A stretch of 31,093 bases of DNA from CAMQRS01 sp964370065 (lineage in GTDB: Bacteria; Bacillota_I; Bacilli_A; Erysipelotrichales; Erysipelotrichaceae). Made by a program: the position numbers and the translations under genes. The stretch covers positions 1 through 31,093 of the forward strand of contig CAYJGK010000022.1 of NCBI GenBank assembly GCA_964370065.1, given 5' to 3'. Below, in pieces: positions 28,927 to 31,093 of the stretch (positions are counted from its first letter, which is position 1; the number at the start of each line of letters is the position of its first letter). Under the pieces are notes generated by a model that was not told where the DNA came from, searched no databases, and was given only the letters and a program-made list of their open reading frames with translations.

Positions 28927-30975
28927 TTATTGCTTTTTACGATGTAAAATAATTAACCCAATGGCTGGTATGACCATTTTATCATCAAAAATCACTTGCT
29001 CATCATCATGGTAAATAACACTATAGTTTGCTATTGCATCAATACATAGTGGATATCTTGTAGGGTTGAAGAACACAATCATTTCTTCTCTTGCGTCAAT
29101 AATTTTATATTTTAATGCTTGTTCATATACTGTTTCATACGTTACCCCTTGATGTATGTCTTGAATATTATCTAATCTAAACACTTCATTTGTTTTACGT
29201 ATTTGAATTAATCTTTTCACGTAATCATGGATTTCTTTATGTTCCACCAAACGCTTCCAATCAATATGGTTAATTGCATCACTCGTATTATACGTATTAT
29301 GCAATCCTTTTTTAGTGCGGGCAAATTCTTGTCCACCATGAATAAATGGGATTCCTTGTGATAGAATGACTCCTGCTAACAGTAACTTGTGATACCGTAT
29401 TTTATCTTCTTCACTACCATGGACAATATCATTAATTCGATCCCAACTTGTTTGATTATCATGACATTCCACATAGTTCACACTCTTATTCGGATTATTA
29501 AATAATGGATATTCTCCTATACTTTGGGTAGCCGCTCCTAATACATTCATCGCTTTATATATTTTGCTAGTATCACCTAATAAATATCCTACTTCATTTT
29601 TATTAGCATCCATTGTGCCCGCTTTCATCACATCGCGGAAACGATCTGAAAAGTGCGCAATATTGGGCATAAATTCTTGATTTTGTATTGTCGCTCTTTG
29701 ATTTTCGGCTAAGAAACTTGGCATATTCCAACCTTCGCCATACACCATAAATTTAGGTTTAATCGATTGGCATCGTTTAGCAATCTCATTCATTGTGCGA
29801 ATATCTAGAATTCCCATCAAGTCAAAACGCAGACCATCTATATCATATTCTCTTAATAAATATTCACATGAATCAACAATTAACTTAGAACACATCATTC
29901 GTGTAGAATCAATATCATTCCCACAAGCACTCGCATTACTATACCCTCTTATCGGGTCATATTGATAGTAATAGTAGGGAACACATTTATGTAAGGATGA
30001 TTGTTCAATATCATACATATGATTGAATACTACATCCACATTCACATTAATACCTTGTTTATGGACCGCTTGGATAAAAGTTTTGGCATCTTTTATCACT
30101 TGTATAGGATTGTGTACTTGACTTGAATATGAGTTTTCTAAAGTCATCCATGATATCACATCATATCCCCAATTATAAAATGTATTAATATTAGCATCAT
30201 CTACACTACCAAAATCATGAATAGGTAATAATTGGATATGCGTAACACCTAAATCTTTGATATATTCAATCACTCCATCTTCAATTAATGATAAATACGT
30301 CCCCTTAGATGAAAAATCACGTACACTCATTTCATAAATAATGGCATCACTATAGGTATTAAGTCGTATTTTGCGATGGGCATTTAATATCTTTTCACTT
30401 TGTACAATCACACTTCTTTTACTATTTAAAGTAGTTGCTTTGGCATAAGGGTCTTGTGTGGCATACACTTCTCCATTGACCTCTACATAATAAAGGTAAG
30501 ATGCATGTAAAATATTTTCATTTATTGTATACGCATAGACTCCTCTGTCACCACGCTGCATAGCATACATCGCACCTTCTACTTCTAACCACACTTTATA
30601 ACTAGTAGGAGCCCACACCTTAAATGTTGTTGCGCACTTAGAGTAGTTAGCACCTAAATCATTTTTTGCATAATAAAATAGATCATCAAATAATGGTTGT
30701 TTTACAATTCCTGCGAATTGTAAAGGTGTATATCTTGCATGTTCATGATACACATTGTATTGTTTACCAAATTCAATGGTTCCTTCAATACTACATGTAT
30801 AAATACGCTGACCACCTTCCGTAACTTCTTTTACAATTGTTAAGGGCATTTGATGATGATGTTCATCTTCAATGTAGAAGAGCTTACTTATTCCACCATA
30901 ACTCATAGTAGAAAAATAAATCGTTACAACATTGAAATTATCCAGATAAGCTGCATAAATTTCTTGTTTTCTCAT
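28927..30975 (-). CDS. pulA: Type I pullulanase
   Basis: Debranching enzyme that hydrolyses alpha-1,6 bonds in pullulan, starch fragments or glycogen. 682 residues with no signal peptide, so probably cytoplasmic. N-terminal beta domains precede the GH13 barrel; the CBM48-like part is about 105-200 (ATTFKVWAPTSYKVWLEV). YNWGYDV is the pullulanase mark. Catalytic regions: VDVVFNHMYD, GLRFDLMGILD (nucleophile Asp), YGEGWNMPS (acid Glu) and YVECHDNQT. The ATG at 30975 is chosen because AGGTGGTGA lies at the right spacing; an in-frame GTG 12 nt earlier is within that site. Likely partner of GlgCDA in glycogen turnover, or of imported maltodextrin. First gene of an operon with ung and folC. Confidence 0.95.
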   Translation of the reverse strand: MRKQEIYAAYLDNFNVVTIYFSTMSYGGISKLFYIEDEHHHQMPLTIVKEVTEGGQRIYTCSIEGTIEFGKQYNVYHEHARYTPLQFAGIVKQPLFDDLFYYAKNDLGANYSKCATTFKVWAPTSYKVWLEVEGAMYAMQRGDRGVYAYTINENILHASYLYYVEVNGEVYATQDPYAKATTLNSKRSVIVQSEKILNAHRKIRLNTYSDAIIYEMSVRDFSSKGTYLSLIEDGVIEYIKDLGVTHIQLLPIHDFGSVDDANINTFYNWGYDVISWMTLENSYSSQVHNPIQVIKDAKTFIQAVHKQGINVNVDVVFNHMYDIEQSSLHKCVPYYYYQYDPIRGYSNASACGNDIDSTRMMCSKLIVDSCEYLLREYDIDGLRFDLMGILDIRTMNEIAKRCQSIKPKFMVYGEGWNMPSFLAENQRATIQNQEFMPNIAHFSDRFRDVMKAGTMDANKNEVGYLLGDTSKIYKAMNVLGAATQSIGEYPLFNNPNKSVNYVECHDNQTSWDRINDIVHGSEEDKIRYHKLLLAGVILSQGIPFIHGGQEFARTKKGLHNTYNTSDAINHIDWKRLVEHKEIHDYVKRLIQIRKTNEVFRLDNIQDIHQGVTYETVYEQALKYKIIDAREEMIVFFNPTRYPLCIDAIANYSVIYHDDEQVIFDDKMVIPAIGLIILHRKKQ

Positions 30976-30991
30976 GTTAATCACCACCTAT

Positions 30992-30997
30992 ATTATA
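30992..30997 (-). promoter_or_regulatory. -10 element of the pulA-ung-folC operon
   Basis: TATAAT on the minus strand, only 16 bp before the ATG, so the leader would be about 10 nt, just enough for the ribosome site. No good -35. The remaining bases to 31093 are AT-rich with no gene visible. Confidence 0.55.
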
Positions 30998-31093
30998 CAA
31001 CAAAATAAAAAAAATAAGAAAAAAAAGTTCTTTTCACACGAAAATGCTTGGATTATTATAAATTTTACTAACAATGTATGAAAAAAAGGAACG

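Noticed and set aside
1..31093. Mobile elements, CRISPR arrays, tRNA or rRNA genes, defence or secondary-metabolite clusters
   Set aside because: No transposase, integrase, regular repeat array, cloverleaf or related protein was seen on either strand.

Overview
This window is a low-GC Firmicutes (Bacillota) chromosome segment made almost entirely of core and carbohydrate genes. Gene content and order (uvrA-hprK-lgt-trxB, rapZ-yvcK-whiA, glgC/glgD/glgA, a mannose-family PTS, an ECF folate transporter subunit) resemble Bacilli and Erysipelotrichia; a gut member of the latter is my best guess. All 27 complete gene ends use TAA or TAG, never TGA, and tryptophan is read from TGG. There are no rRNA or tRNA genes, insertion sequences, prophage or CRISPR. 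One run of exactly 100 N (23731-23830) marks an assembly gap.

Layout. 1-910: rplM-rpsI ribosomal operon (minus strand, rpsI cut by the window edge) with its promoter and leader. 974-2047: gap, with a perfect-consensus promoter and an upstream cre site. 2244-7775: a hexosamine-type PTS locus. A IIB-IIC-IID operon and an agaS-IIA operon, both on the minus strand, flank an AraC-family regulator on the plus strand. The promoter regions of the two operons share an identical 14-bp motif. 7776-9533: an unknown membrane protein, a GNAT acetyltransferase and a small membrane protein. 9605-12347: rapZ-yvcK-whiA operon. 12419-18560: uvrA-hprK-lgt-trxB operon, in which lgt is fused in frame to a PpaX-like phosphatase. 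18751-21380: convergent femX-like and dbpA-like genes. 21466-24849: glycogen synthesis genes glgC, glgD and glgA, with the glgC/glgD junction hidden in the gap. 25023-30975: pta, a folate transporter subunit, folC, ung and a type I pullulanase.

How it fits together. The window links sugar uptake by PTS, glycolysis (gap), overflow to acetate (pta), glycogen storage and debranching (glgCDA, pulA), and the catabolite-control kinase HprK. cre-like sequences lie upstream of gap and the PTS genes, with weaker related sites upstream of glgC, which suggests that CcpA/P-Ser-HPr control spans the region. Most of it is ordinary conserved chromosome. The points that stand out are the Lgt-PpaX fusion next to hprK, the shared operator-like motif in the PTS locus, an enlarged folate S component, a predicted leaderless dbpA, and terminators built over stop codons.
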